64,000 nt of DNA, taken from positions 868,001 to 932,000 of the forward strand of contig NZ_JAAUVN010000001.1 in the NCBI RefSeq assembly GCF_012030425.1, given 5' to 3'. The notes under the pieces are model-generated. The model ran no database searches, had not been told where the DNA came from, and was given only the letters and a program-made list of their open reading frames with translations. The position numbers and the translations under genes are program-made. The DNA is from Sphingobacterium sp. B16(2022) (lineage in GTDB: Bacteria; Bacteroidota; Bacteroidia; Sphingobacteriales; Sphingobacteriaceae). This document shows positions 27,288 to 37,526 of this stretch, piece by piece (position 1 is the first letter of the stretch; the number at the start of each line of letters is the position of its first letter).

Positions 27288-29054
27288 ATGCAAATCATGC
27301 AACAGAAAAAACATATAAAAATAGGATTATTGTCCTGCCTATTTGCTTTTACTTTACTATCATCCTGTCAGGCAATGCGCGCAGATGAGAGAAAAGAGCC
27401 GATCGGAAAAGTGGTAGGGCAGCCCTTGTACAGTAATTTTAAATACACCGGCAACGATGCTTTCTATAGTGAAAATCCAATTGTGCCAGGTCAATTTTAC
27501 AGCACCATTTTACAGGGATGCTATCCTGATCCCAGTATCACCAGAAAGGGAGATGATTATTATTTAGTCGCTTCTTCATTTGTGATGTTTCCTGGCGTTC
27601 CTATTTTTCATTCCAAAGATATGGTCAACTGGAAGCAGATCGGCCATGTGCTAAACCGCGAGTCGCAGCTACAAGTTGGTACTGCAGGTATCAGTGAGGG
27701 GGTATATGCGCCGGATATTATGTATAATCCAAATAATGACACCTTTTATATGATCACAACGCAATTTGCTTCGGGGATCGGTAATATGGTTGTTAAAACT
27801 AAAGACCCGAAAGCAAACAATTGGTCTGATCCGATTAAATTACAGTTTGATGGAATTGATCCGGCTTTATTTTTTGATGATAATGGCAAAGCATATGTGG
27901 TGCATAATGATGCTCCGGATAAAGGAAAAGAACTGTACACAGGCCATCGGGTGATCAAGATCTGGGAATACGATGTCGCGACTGATCAGGTGATCCCGGG
28001 CACGAGTAAGATCATCGTTGATGGAGGAGTAGATCTAGCCAAGCAACCTATTTGGATTGAAGCACCGCATATTTACAAGAAAAATGGACAATATTATTTG
28101 ATGTGCGCTGAAGGGGGAACGGGAGGGAATCACAGTGAGGTTATTTTTTCGAGCAGTCATCCAATGGGGCCTTATACTCCTGCGAAAAATAATCCGATTC
28201 TTTCACAGCGTCATCTCCCTGCAGATAGACCCAATAAAGTGGATTGGGCAGGTCATGCAGATCTAGTTCAAACTGCTGATGGGGAATGGTACGGTGTATT
28301 CTTAGCGGTTAGACCAAATGAAAAGAATCGGGTCAACACCGGTCGGGAAACATTTGTGCTGCCCGTTGACTGGTCTGGTGAATGGCCGATTTTTAAAGGT
28401 GGAATGGAGCCCCTTAAAGCATTGGTGCATACACCAAAAGGGATTGAAAGCAGTAAAGATAAATCCGGATTTTTCCCCAATGGAAATTTCACCTTTAACG
28501 ACAAATTAAATGAAAAAACGTTGGATGAGCGGTGGATAGCTTTGCGGGGACCTCGTGAAAAGTTCTTAGTGGGTGAAAAGAAGGGATTGGCAATCAAACC
28601 TTTTGCTGTTACTGTTCAGGAAAAAAAACCAATTTCGGCACTGTTTTACAGACAGCAGCACATCGCATTTGTGGCGGAGGTAGAAATGGATTATACTCCA
28701 GGTTCTGAAAAAGACTTTGCCGGTATTACCTGTTTACAAAGTGAAAAATTCAACTATGTATTGGGTGTTACAAAATCCAATAATGAATATTACATCCAAC
28801 TCGAACGGACTGAAAATGGCATAACAAAAGTACTTGCGCAACAGAAGCTCAGTAGATCGGGTAAAATGAAATTGCGTGTTAGCGCCACAGGCGATGATTA
28901 TACATTTTCGTATGCGTTAGATGGAAGTTCTTTTCAGCATCTGGGCGGAACGGTATCTGGCGATATTCTGTCAACGGATGTTGCAGGCGGATTTACAGGA
29001 GCGATGATTGGACTTTATGCAACATCTGCATATGAAACACCGGTAGAAAAATAG
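27288..29054 (+). CDS. GH43 two-domain xylosidase/arabinofuranosidase, lipoprotein
   Basis: A 588-residue enzyme with a lipoprotein signal (LLSSC, Cys27; an alternative ATG lies three codons in at 27297). The GH43 propeller (about 75-390) shows base Asp in GCYPDPSITRKGDDYYLV, the Asp in GIDPALFF and acid Glu in IEAPHIYKKNGQYYLM. A C-terminal concanavalin-like domain (about 400-580) follows. Two-domain GH43s of this kind act on xylo- and arabinoxylo-oligosaccharides. It ends the symporter operon, 125 bp after GH67, and faces the convergent CE6 gene across a shared terminator. Confidence 0.88.
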   Translation: MQIMQQKKHIKIGLLSCLFAFTLLSSCQAMRADERKEPIGKVVGQPLYSNFKYTGNDAFYSENPIVPGQFYSTILQGCYPDPSITRKGDDYYLVASSFVMFPGVPIFHSKDMVNWKQIGHVLNRESQLQVGTAGISEGVYAPDIMYNPNNDTFYMITTQFASGIGNMVVKTKDPKANNWSDPIKLQFDGIDPALFFDDNGKAYVVHNDAPDKGKELYTGHRVIKIWEYDVATDQVIPGTSKIIVDGGVDLAKQPIWIEAPHIYKKNGQYYLMCAEGGTGGNHSEVIFSSSHPMGPYTPAKNNPILSQRHLPADRPNKVDWAGHADLVQTADGEWYGVFLAVRPNEKNRVNTGRETFVLPVDWSGEWPIFKGGMEPLKALVHTPKGIESSKDKSGFFPNGNFTFNDKLNEKTLDERWIALRGPREKFLVGEKKGLAIKPFAVTVQEKKPISALFYRQQHIAFVAEVEMDYTPGSEKDFAGITCLQSEKFNYVLGVTKSNNEYYIQLERTENGITKVLAQQKLSRSGKMKLRVSATGDDYTFSYALDGSSFQHLGGTVSGDILSTDVAGGFTGAMIGLYATSAYETPVEK

Positions 29055-29071
29055 CGTGACGGTCTTTATTG

Positions 29072-29126
29072 ATATGCTTATCAAGGAAATTCGAATATGT
29101 ATTTTCCCTGATAAGCATATTTTTTA
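29072..29126. terminator. Bidirectional terminator between convergent operons
   Basis: Long inverted repeat: ATATGCTTATC at 29072-29082 pairs with GATAAGCATAT near 29110-29120. The stem continues inward through AAGG/CCCT-type pairs, and a T run follows on the plus strand. It lies between the end of the plus-strand GH43 and the end of the minus-strand esterase. Confidence 0.8.
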
Positions 29127-29157
29127 GCTTAATTTAAAGCTTTTGTATTCCTATAGA

Positions 29158-30000
<843 letters not shown>

Positions 30001-30017
30001 TTATCCTATTTTTTTTT

Positions 30018-30040
30018 AGAGAGGGAAATCTTCCCTCTCT
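30018..30040. other. Intercistronic hairpin between xyn10 and the CE6 esterase gene
   Basis: A perfect 10-bp inverted repeat, AGAGAGGGAA/TTCCCTCTCT, with a 3-nt loop. On the transcribed minus strand it is followed by A residues, not U, so it is not a canonical terminator for this operon. It may stabilise or process the long xus message. Confidence 0.5.
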
Positions 30041-30059
30041 TTTATTCTATACTTGCTTA

Positions 30060-31769
30060 TTATTTTTGCTTTTGAAGTGCTTCTGCTACCGCTTGATATG
30101 CGGGTTTACGAACAAAGGATTCTGTCCAGATTCCAATCGGTTCGCCTCTTCTCCAAAAGGAGTTTTCGCGATCAGGACTGTCCAAAGGACTCCAGATGGT
30201 GATCCCATATTGTTGTGCTTTCGGGATAATTTCAAAGTATTTTTCAATGACAAATTTGTACATATCTGCTTGTTGCTGATACATTGCCGCTGTTGCATTG
30301 GCTGTTTTAATGTTGTCGCCAAGACCAATGTCAAGCTCCGATACTTTTATTAGTTTACCCGTTGCCGCCAGTAGTTTGTACATGTTAACAATGTCATCTT
30401 TATTGGCCGTGCTATTGATATGCATCTGCGTACCGATGCCATCTACCTTGGCGCCTTTACTTTCCACATAATTGACGTAGGCAATTAAACCTTTACATTT
30501 ATTACCACCACCTTCCAGACCATAATCGTTTATAAAAAGGATATCATTGGGATTTCCGTATTTTCGGGCAAGTTGAATGGCTTTTACCGCATAGTCTTTA
30601 CCCAGATAATCTTGCCAATAAAATTCGTCCTCCGCCAAGTCGGTTTTTCCAATCCCAGTTTTTAGGGCGTACTGATCAGGCCAATCGGACATGGGCTCAT
30701 TGACCACGTCCCAAGCTTTGACATAATTTTTGGTTACAGACATCATGCCTGCAATAAAAGTTTCTAATGCTTCGGTAAGAATTCTTTTTTTCTCGTCAGG
30801 TGTTTTTTCAACTCTGATACCACCAGGTCCGCCATAACCTTCACCTACTGCAGATTGTGAGCGGGTAGAACTGTTGCCCCATCCTATCCATCCGCTGATG
30901 CCTTTTTCAAAATCTCCGTCAGGGATGAGCTCTACATTACTTCCAGCCTTTTTTAAGGAAATATTGTCTATGAAAACTGTTCCTGCAAACTGACCGAAAT
31001 TAATGATAAATCGAGTGCGTGCTGCCGTGGTTTTCACTTTAAGTTCATACTCTTTATAGTCTGTAGTAAAAGCAATAGAACCAAAACTATCACCTGTATA
31101 TTTAACTGTTTCTTGAAGATCTAGACCAATATTTCCAGCCTTACTGCCTCTTACTGTGATTTTTAGTGTGTATTCGGTGTTATCTTCTAGTCCCTTGGGA
31201 TCAAAAGCTGTTTGTGCTTCCCACGCATTGGCAACTGATGGGTTAGTCATCTTTAGTGCATAACCCGAAAGTGATGGTACGTTGATACCTCCGGGTACTG
31301 GTGCCGAACCAGGTGGTAGTAATACTGGAGCAATCAAGCTATTTAAATAAGTGGCATTTTGCCCTGAATGCCAAGTAAGTGTATGCCCAAAAAGAGCCAT
31401 GTTATTTTCTTGTGCAGCTTTGATCACACGTTCCAGTTTACTTAAGTTCAGTGTGCCATCGGCTTGTACAATAGAAGCATGTTTCATTTCGTATCCCATG
31501 ACCATTTCTTCAAAGTTGCGATTTGCTAAACGGTACATCACACCTTTATTGAGGTAATCGTCCATATTGAGTGCTACCCCCCATTTGAAATTTGGATGCG
31601 CATTTTTATCGATGTAGGAGATCAATGGGCTATAGGTATCAATATTTTCTTGTGCAATAATACTTTCAGGCTTTTCTGTCCCATATTGGAGTATTTCATG
31701 TTTTGCGCAGGAACAGAATAGGAGACCAGCTATGAGGCCAACACCTATCTTTGTATGTAATCTTTTCAT
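30060..31769 (-). CDS. GH10 endoxylanase with CBM4/9-like insert, surface lipoprotein
   Basis: A 569-residue lipoprotein (lipobox LLFCSC, Cys21). The GH10 barrel starts at FKWGVALNMDDYLN (about 62), reaches HTLTWHSGQN (129-138), is broken by an insert (about 160-325) and resumes with acid/base Glu358 (WDVVNEPMSD) and nucleophile Glu478 (KVSELDIGL). The insert holds a CBM4/9-like segment, SGYALKMTNPSVANAWEAQ to TVFIDNISLKK (about 168-274), followed by NVELIPDGDFEKGISGW (278-294). That second piece looks like the beginning of such a module, so the order is unusual. CBM-interrupted GH10s that end xus operons are the known surface xylanases of Bacteroidota. Gap to the preceding gene is 4 bp. Confidence 0.92.
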   Translation of the reverse strand: MKRLHTKIGVGLIAGLLFCSCAKHEILQYGTEKPESIIAQENIDTYSPLISYIDKNAHPNFKWGVALNMDDYLNKGVMYRLANRNFEEMVMGYEMKHASIVQADGTLNLSKLERVIKAAQENNMALFGHTLTWHSGQNATYLNSLIAPVLLPPGSAPVPGGINVPSLSGYALKMTNPSVANAWEAQTAFDPKGLEDNTEYTLKITVRGSKAGNIGLDLQETVKYTGDSFGSIAFTTDYKEYELKVKTTAARTRFIINFGQFAGTVFIDNISLKKAGSNVELIPDGDFEKGISGWIGWGNSSTRSQSAVGEGYGGPGGIRVEKTPDEKKRILTEALETFIAGMMSVTKNYVKAWDVVNEPMSDWPDQYALKTGIGKTDLAEDEFYWQDYLGKDYAVKAIQLARKYGNPNDILFINDYGLEGGGNKCKGLIAYVNYVESKGAKVDGIGTQMHINSTANKDDIVNMYKLLAATGKLIKVSELDIGLGDNIKTANATAAMYQQQADMYKFVIEKYFEIIPKAQQYGITIWSPLDSPDRENSFWRRGEPIGIWTESFVRKPAYQAVAEALQKQK

Positions 31770-31773
31770 ATTT

Positions 31774-32808
31774 TTATGGTTTTATTGCGACCGTAAAAGT
31801 TTCCATTTTAACACCTCGGTCACGCATGACTAAGGTATCTTTTGTACTCACATTCATCTTTTGCATATCGATTTGATAATCGAGATACAACACATCGCGA
31901 TCGGTATTCCCCCAACTATTTTTATCACCCTTTTTTACAAAGCTTCCTTTTCCTGATGCTGTGACTCCCGTTGTATTAGAACTGATGACACAATTATTGT
32001 TATTATCGAAAGTTAACATTAAAGCACAGTTGATATTTGTGCCGTCTACATCCTTAAATGTTAATGGAAGTATTGTATTTTTCAACGACGCTGTTGTCAA
32101 GCTTTTTACCTCATCTTTCTCGACGTAAGCATTTCTTCTACTTTGCGTTTGGGTGAGCGCATTGTTTCCATTTTTACCAACAATCATATCGCGGCCACGG
32201 CGGAGGTAATTGCCTTGCCAGGTATTGATATATTTAATAGCATAGAAAATATAATCTTTAGGAGCAGTGTCCCAATCATCAGTTACTGCTTTTCGGCGTA
32301 AGCTTCCTGCTTTTGGAATTCCGGAAAGGATAGAGTCTGCATTTATGACATGGTCTAAACGGATCGGAAGTACATAATGGGTGGTGATAGCTTTAGGGTC
32401 AGCAAAGAAATCATCGGTCAGCTGTATTTCCACGCCACCTGTCAAGCTGCCTTTTGGTATCATTATTTTATTGGAGGCGATTGAATAGTAATTACTTGGC
32501 AGTGGTTTTACCTCTCCGCCATCTGGATTGAAAATGATTTTATCGGTCATGGCATTATCTACGGTAAAATCAATGGTGATGTCTTTTTTATTATCGTAGA
32601 CACCACCTGTTGTAGCCATTACTTTGACTTTACCTTCATTATCTAATGCGGTATCAAATAGGTCTTCACCCATAGTAATAGTCCTTACAGGATATTGATA
32701 TGCGAAGTATACGGTCTGATATTTAAAATCTGGAAATTCCCAGTCCTGATTTTTACAGGAGGTAAATAGGAATACAAGTACAATGGAAAATATATGTAAT
32801 TTTTTCAT
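31774..32808 (-). CDS. DUF1735-type surface lipoprotein (xusE position)
   Basis: A 344-residue lipoprotein (lipobox LFTSC, Cys18). The N-terminal part (about 30-150, FKYQTVYFAYQYPVRT...) resembles the DUF1735/BT_3987-like beta-sandwich. The C-terminal half (about 190-340) is another beta-rich domain, probably of the DUF4361 type. No catalytic motif is seen. The fifth position in xusABCDE operons is always a lipoprotein like this. Such proteins are presumed to bind glycan on the cell surface (SGBP-like), but the function is not established by sequence. It lies 21 bp after the second susD and 4 bp before xyn10. Confidence 0.75.
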   Translation of the reverse strand: MKKLHIFSIVLVFLFTSCKNQDWEFPDFKYQTVYFAYQYPVRTITMGEDLFDTALDNEGKVKVMATTGGVYDNKKDITIDFTVDNAMTDKIIFNPDGGEVKPLPSNYYSIASNKIMIPKGSLTGGVEIQLTDDFFADPKAITTHYVLPIRLDHVINADSILSGIPKAGSLRRKAVTDDWDTAPKDYIFYAIKYINTWQGNYLRRGRDMIVGKNGNNALTQTQSRRNAYVEKDEVKSLTTASLKNTILPLTFKDVDGTNINCALMLTFDNNNNCVISSNTTGVTASGKGSFVKKGDKNSWGNTDRDVLYLDYQIDMQKMNVSTKDTLVMRDRGVKMETFTVAIKP

Positions 32809-32829
32809 CTGATTATTTTTAAAAATGTT

Positions 32830-34599
32830 TTACCACCCCATGTTTTGTTCAAGGTTACTGTATTTTAGGATTTCACTGTAGGGAATAGGACCGTATTGCA
32901 TATAAGGTTCATACACCCGGTTTTCAACATTGAAAATCGTATAGCTATTATTTTGAATACTGACACCGCGTGCCGCTTCAGTGAGATTTTTATTCCATCT
33001 TCTGATATCCCAAAAACGAAAACCCTCAAAACATAATTCTAGCCTTCTTTCATTTCTGATGAGTTCGCGCATCAGTTCTTTATTGTTTTTGACCTGATTG
33101 AGGTAAGGGTCTCCATTGGTTGTCCCTACACCGGCACGTGTCCGGATTGCTTTAATGATATCGTAAGCCGAAAATGATTGTGTCCCAGTACCCGTAGGTC
33201 CCCAAGCTTCATTGGCCGCTTCGGCATACGCAAGATATATCTCCGTCATACGCAGGCGCGGTGTGATGTGATATTGCCCTGATGTAGAGGAAGGGTTGAG
33301 ATTGACGTCCTGACGTAAAAGTTTGCGTAAATAATATCCTGTTCGGGTGGAAGTTTCTACTTTATTTAACCCATCATTGGTTGGACTGTTGACAGTTGTA
33401 TTGATTGCCGTATTATTAACTCCGGCAGTACCGCCATTGACTAAAATATACTGTTTAAGCCTAGGGTCACGATTTTCGTAAGGGGCTTGAGCATTGAATC
33501 CACTATTTGCAATATCGGACACTGGATACCCGTTGGCCATTGGAAACGCATCGACCAGATTTTGGGAGGGATTAATCCGCCCACGTCCAAACAAAGTTGG
33601 TGGAAATTGATCGGCTTCTAAATTTGATGAAGGATCACCACGGTCTACACGCCATAGTATTTCCGAAGTATTGCGTCCTTCGTTCATAGCATTCACGCTA
33701 TTTTGCTGATAAAATAATGCGCCTTGAGGGTCTATGCCAGATACACCTCCTTTTTGCTGGATCACAAGACCTGCATAGTTTGCGGCGTCAGCCCAGGTAG
33801 TTGTATTGCCACTTGCAAAAGCTGGACTTGCGGCCATAAGCGCAGCTTTGGCCTTGATAGCTTGTATAATTCGTTTACTCATGCGTAAACGAAAATGTTT
33901 GCCGAAAACTCGATTATAATCGTCCATTTTAATGGCTAATGCTTGATATTTAGCGGGAACTTCACTTTGCGATGAAATATCTTCATAATCTAGCGGTAAT
34001 AAGTCCTCCGCTTTTTGAATATCTGCATAAATTTGTTTCATACAGGCTTCAAAAGAGGCTCTTTTATGATTGAAATCGGATGATAATACCTCATGTTCAA
34101 GTATAATGGGTACACCCATAAGTTCACCGCTACTCGTTTTTCCTGCGTGGGATTGAAGCAGATGAAACATAAATAAGGCACGGAGACCATATGCTTCACC
34201 TTTCATCCGATCACTGAACATGGTGGTGACCTGTTCTGTCGAGGCCCAACTTACTTTGTCCGTTAATGCTAAAAAGTTGTTGATATACTGTATTGCTGAT
34301 TTGCTATTCCGCCATTGATCAAACGGATTGTTGATTGCAGTCCATTGCCCTGTAGAAATTTTTTGATAATCGTTAATTCTTTCATTAGTTACTGCATCAT
34401 CTGTGGCCACATCGTTAAATGACCAGCTGTTTGTTGGGACTCTGTTGTAGCCATTTAGTAATAAACCTTGTGCGTACAATGGTCTGTCGTATGCTGTCTC
34501 GATATCTAAAATATTTTCGATAGCAGGCTCAAACATATCTTCACATGACGTGAATGAGAGGGCGGAGGCAATGCTGAATATGAATATGATTTTTTTCAT
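32830..34599 (-). CDS. SusD/RagB-family glycan-binding lipoprotein (xusD position)
   Basis: A 589-residue lipoprotein (lipobox SFTSC, Cys19) of the RagB/SusD family, with TPR-like helices in the N-terminal half and the C-terminal signature ELIRNERRLELCFEGFRFWDIRRW (from about 510). It caps the SusC channel encoded immediately upstream (23 bp gap) and binds xylo-oligosaccharide at the cell surface. Ligand assignment is by context. It is clearly different in sequence from the other SusD in this operon, suggesting a different oligosaccharide preference. Confidence 0.92.
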   Translation of the reverse strand: MKKIIFIFSIASALSFTSCEDMFEPAIENILDIETAYDRPLYAQGLLLNGYNRVPTNSWSFNDVATDDAVTNERINDYQKISTGQWTAINNPFDQWRNSKSAIQYINNFLALTDKVSWASTEQVTTMFSDRMKGEAYGLRALFMFHLLQSHAGKTSSGELMGVPIILEHEVLSSDFNHKRASFEACMKQIYADIQKAEDLLPLDYEDISSQSEVPAKYQALAIKMDDYNRVFGKHFRLRMSKRIIQAIKAKAALMAASPAFASGNTTTWADAANYAGLVIQQKGGVSGIDPQGALFYQQNSVNAMNEGRNTSEILWRVDRGDPSSNLEADQFPPTLFGRGRINPSQNLVDAFPMANGYPVSDIANSGFNAQAPYENRDPRLKQYILVNGGTAGVNNTAINTTVNSPTNDGLNKVETSTRTGYYLRKLLRQDVNLNPSSTSGQYHITPRLRMTEIYLAYAEAANEAWGPTGTGTQSFSAYDIIKAIRTRAGVGTTNGDPYLNQVKNNKELMRELIRNERRLELCFEGFRFWDIRRWNKNLTEAARGVSIQNNSYTIFNVENRVYEPYMQYGPIPYSEILKYSNLEQNMGW

Positions 34600-34622
34600 G
34601 TCAATTAGTTTTCACTGTTAAT

Positions 34623-37490
34623 TTAGAATATGGCCTTTACACCGAAATTGAAAAATCTTGTTCTCGGTGTACCACCTACGTTGAGTTGCATCGTTTCTTT
34701 TTCTTTGGCAATGGTCATCAAATTATAACCATTTGTATAGATACCGAGTTCTTTAACGATTCCCTTTCCGATAACACCTGTTGGGAAATCATAGGAAATC
34801 TGTACTTTGGAGAGGTCAAATCGATTGGTTTTATACATCCAAAAATCTGAACTTCGTAAATTATTGTCGCTGTTTCCAGTTGTCAATCGTGGATATGTGG
34901 CAGTTTCTTTATTTTCTTCCGTCCAACGACCACGTGCTATAATGGAGTATTTATCTTCGCCCTTCATCCAGAAATAAGAGCTGTTTTTCATTTCATATGC
35001 ACCGTATCTTGCAGTTGCAACAGCAAATAATGTTACATTTTTCCATTTAGCAGTGATATTAAAACCCAGTGAAAATGGAGCTCCTGCCCAACCGGCTTTA
35101 CCTAAATAAACTTCGTCGCGTGTATCAATAATACCGTCGCCATTTTGATCCTTATACTTAATATCTCCAGGTTTAACTTCTCCAAAAGCGGTTAAAGGTG
35201 CTTGGTCTATTTCTGTTTGGTCTCGGTAAAATCCGTCATTTTGAAGTCCCCAGATCGCATCTAAAGGTTTATTAGCACGGTTTTGATATGCACTTTCAAA
35301 CAATTCATCGCGTTTTACTGCTTTCGTGTCATAATAAAGACCCGTTACTCCTAATGAAAGAAAACTATTGTTAAATGTTTTATTGATATTTAATCCAAAA
35401 TCTATCCCCTGACGCTCATCTACATTATAATTTATAAATGGTAATTCTGAGTAGGTCGGCCAATAGGACATAAAGTACATCGGATACAGTGTATTTGGCT
35501 GTACCAGCATCCCATGCATCTGGTTGTAAAAATAAGAAGCATTAAATGTCACCAAGTTATTGTATAGGCCGGCTTCTATGCCAAAGGTGATCTCCCTACG
35601 TTGTGGATAGCGCATATCCATATTTTCACCTCTGAAACGATCAAAAGTGTGTACCAGTTGGCCATCACTCCAACTGTACCATGCCGCATTATTATAGGTG
35701 TAATATCCTTTATATAAATAATAATCCTCTATATCGAGGTCGGTATTGATAATACCAGCAGATGCCTTTAATTTTAAGTTGTTAAAAACAGTGTTGTCCT
35801 TCATGAATTCTTCTTCACTTATGCGCCATGCCATCGATAAAGTTGGTGAAATGGCTTTACGTTTGGCTTCTGGTAATTTTGCAGAGTGCGGTAAAGCGGC
35901 ACTAAAATCGACATAGTATTTATTTTCAAAATGGTATCCGAGCTGCAAACCTAGGTTAGCATTGCTTTGTTTGTGATAAGCCTCAGACTGTCCAATCTGA
36001 AATGCATTGGCCAATACGATCGCAGACACATGATGTTGCTCGTTAAATGTACGTGCATAGTTTAATTGCGCTGTAAAACCTAAAGTTTGTCTGTATGCAC
36101 TTCCGCCTATATTCTGTACTCCCGAAATACGGTCGTCACCATATTTGGTAAGACTACTGATGAGATCGGTACCATTATAGTTGTTCCAGTTGGCTTGGTA
36201 TACGGCATAATTATTATTATACGATTGATTATACTGATTTTGATAATCGATCGCCATTGCCGTATTAAATGTTAAACCTTCCAGTACATCATTTAGATTA
36301 AAATTCAACCCCGTATTAAACTGAAATTGTCTGTTCAGATGTCGATTGCTTCCTCCCGCATAAATATTGGCAAATGCATTTGTCTGATCCAATTGACTAC
36401 CGCCTAATAAATATTTGTTATCTACAAGAAAATTACTGTTGTTCACAAAAATCAAGGAGTTTTCGTCGCTGTCTTCAATCATGCTGATCGGTACAAGCGG
36501 AGAGAAGCGGTGTGGTCTACCAGTTGCAGCGGCAGCCCAATAATCTGCATTGACACCCTTGGAAGTATAGAAGCTCGCTGCTGCGTCTACATTTAATGAG
36601 ATGACTTTGTTTAACTTTACATCAATATTGCCGCGCATATTAAAGCGATTGGAGCTGTTGTTGTCTACTGCCTCACCAAAGTTTAATAATGATCCCGCAG
36701 ACCAAAATCCAAAATTGGTATAATATTGCGTCCTTTCGTTACCACCAGAAACTTCTGCGGTGGCATCGTATCTATTGTAACTCTTTTTAATGTAGTCAGA
36801 AGAATAATAATCTACATTCGGGTAGCGATAAGGATTCTCTCCCGTGCTATGCTTATAAATATTCTCCTGTGTGTATAGATTAGGAAGTCCGTCGTTGCGT
36901 CTAGCCTCATTATAGAGGGTCATATATTCAGCAGAACCGAGATATTTAGGATAACTGATGGGAGTATTGATCCCTGCATTGGTACGAATGTTTATTTTTT
37001 GATTACCTGCTTTTCCTCGTTTGGTGGTCATATAGATAACACCCTTTGCCGCACGGCTACCATAAAGAGCAATTGCGTTTGCATCTTTTAATACGGAGAT
37101 CTGTTCAATTTCAGTGGGCATGACATTGTCGGCATCACGGGGAAATCCATCTACTAAAAGTAGGTAACCTGAAGATCCCCATATGTTTCCATTATAACCT
37201 GTAACAAGTGCATCTAGGTTTTCGAGACTATATGTTGTATAGTTTTTTTCCATTAACTGAGCTAGATTAATCGCTTGGACTTCGCCCATAAGATTTTGTT
37301 TTTTAACCTTACGAAAAGCCACCTGTATGAGCGTTGTACTATCCGTTTGCAACGTGTCTATTAATCCGAATCTTGCAGGTGATAGTGGGTTATAGCTTTT
37401 ATATTGGGATAAGCGAGATGCCGATGCGTCAAGCGTACCCAAACCGACCATACTCAGGCACAATGCTATTTTTAATTTTTTATATTTCAT
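34623..37490 (-). CDS. SusC-like TonB-dependent transporter lacking the N-terminal carboxypeptidase-like domain (xusC position)
   Basis: A 955-residue outer-membrane transporter. After a signal peptide (to about 25) and a short linker it goes directly into the plug (about 60-160, with YLLLVDGFPRDAD and SVLKDANAIALYGSRAAKG), then the beta-barrel ending in FFNFGVKAIF. Unlike the other SusC here it has no carboxypeptidase-regulatory-like domain before the plug, and I see no clear TonB box. It forms a pair with the SusD downstream. The import substrate is presumably a xylo-oligosaccharide. Co-transcribed, 36 bp after the first susD. Confidence 0.9.
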   Translation of the reverse strand: MKYKKLKIALCLSMVGLGTLDASASRLSQYKSYNPLSPARFGLIDTLQTDSTTLIQVAFRKVKKQNLMGEVQAINLAQLMEKNYTTYSLENLDALVTGYNGNIWGSSGYLLLVDGFPRDADNVMPTEIEQISVLKDANAIALYGSRAAKGVIYMTTKRGKAGNQKINIRTNAGINTPISYPKYLGSAEYMTLYNEARRNDGLPNLYTQENIYKHSTGENPYRYPNVDYYSSDYIKKSYNRYDATAEVSGGNERTQYYTNFGFWSAGSLLNFGEAVDNNSSNRFNMRGNIDVKLNKVISLNVDAAASFYTSKGVNADYWAAAATGRPHRFSPLVPISMIEDSDENSLIFVNNSNFLVDNKYLLGGSQLDQTNAFANIYAGGSNRHLNRQFQFNTGLNFNLNDVLEGLTFNTAMAIDYQNQYNQSYNNNYAVYQANWNNYNGTDLISSLTKYGDDRISGVQNIGGSAYRQTLGFTAQLNYARTFNEQHHVSAIVLANAFQIGQSEAYHKQSNANLGLQLGYHFENKYYVDFSAALPHSAKLPEAKRKAISPTLSMAWRISEEEFMKDNTVFNNLKLKASAGIINTDLDIEDYYLYKGYYTYNNAAWYSWSDGQLVHTFDRFRGENMDMRYPQRREITFGIEAGLYNNLVTFNASYFYNQMHGMLVQPNTLYPMYFMSYWPTYSELPFINYNVDERQGIDFGLNINKTFNNSFLSLGVTGLYYDTKAVKRDELFESAYQNRANKPLDAIWGLQNDGFYRDQTEIDQAPLTAFGEVKPGDIKYKDQNGDGIIDTRDEVYLGKAGWAGAPFSLGFNITAKWKNVTLFAVATARYGAYEMKNSSYFWMKGEDKYSIIARGRWTEENKETATYPRLTTGNSDNNLRSSDFWMYKTNRFDLSKVQISYDFPTGVIGKGIVKELGIYTNGYNLMTIAKEKETMQLNVGGTPRTRFFNFGVKAIF

Positions 37491-37526
37491 TGTCTCATAA
37501 TTTTATGAATTGATCGCTCATTTGAG

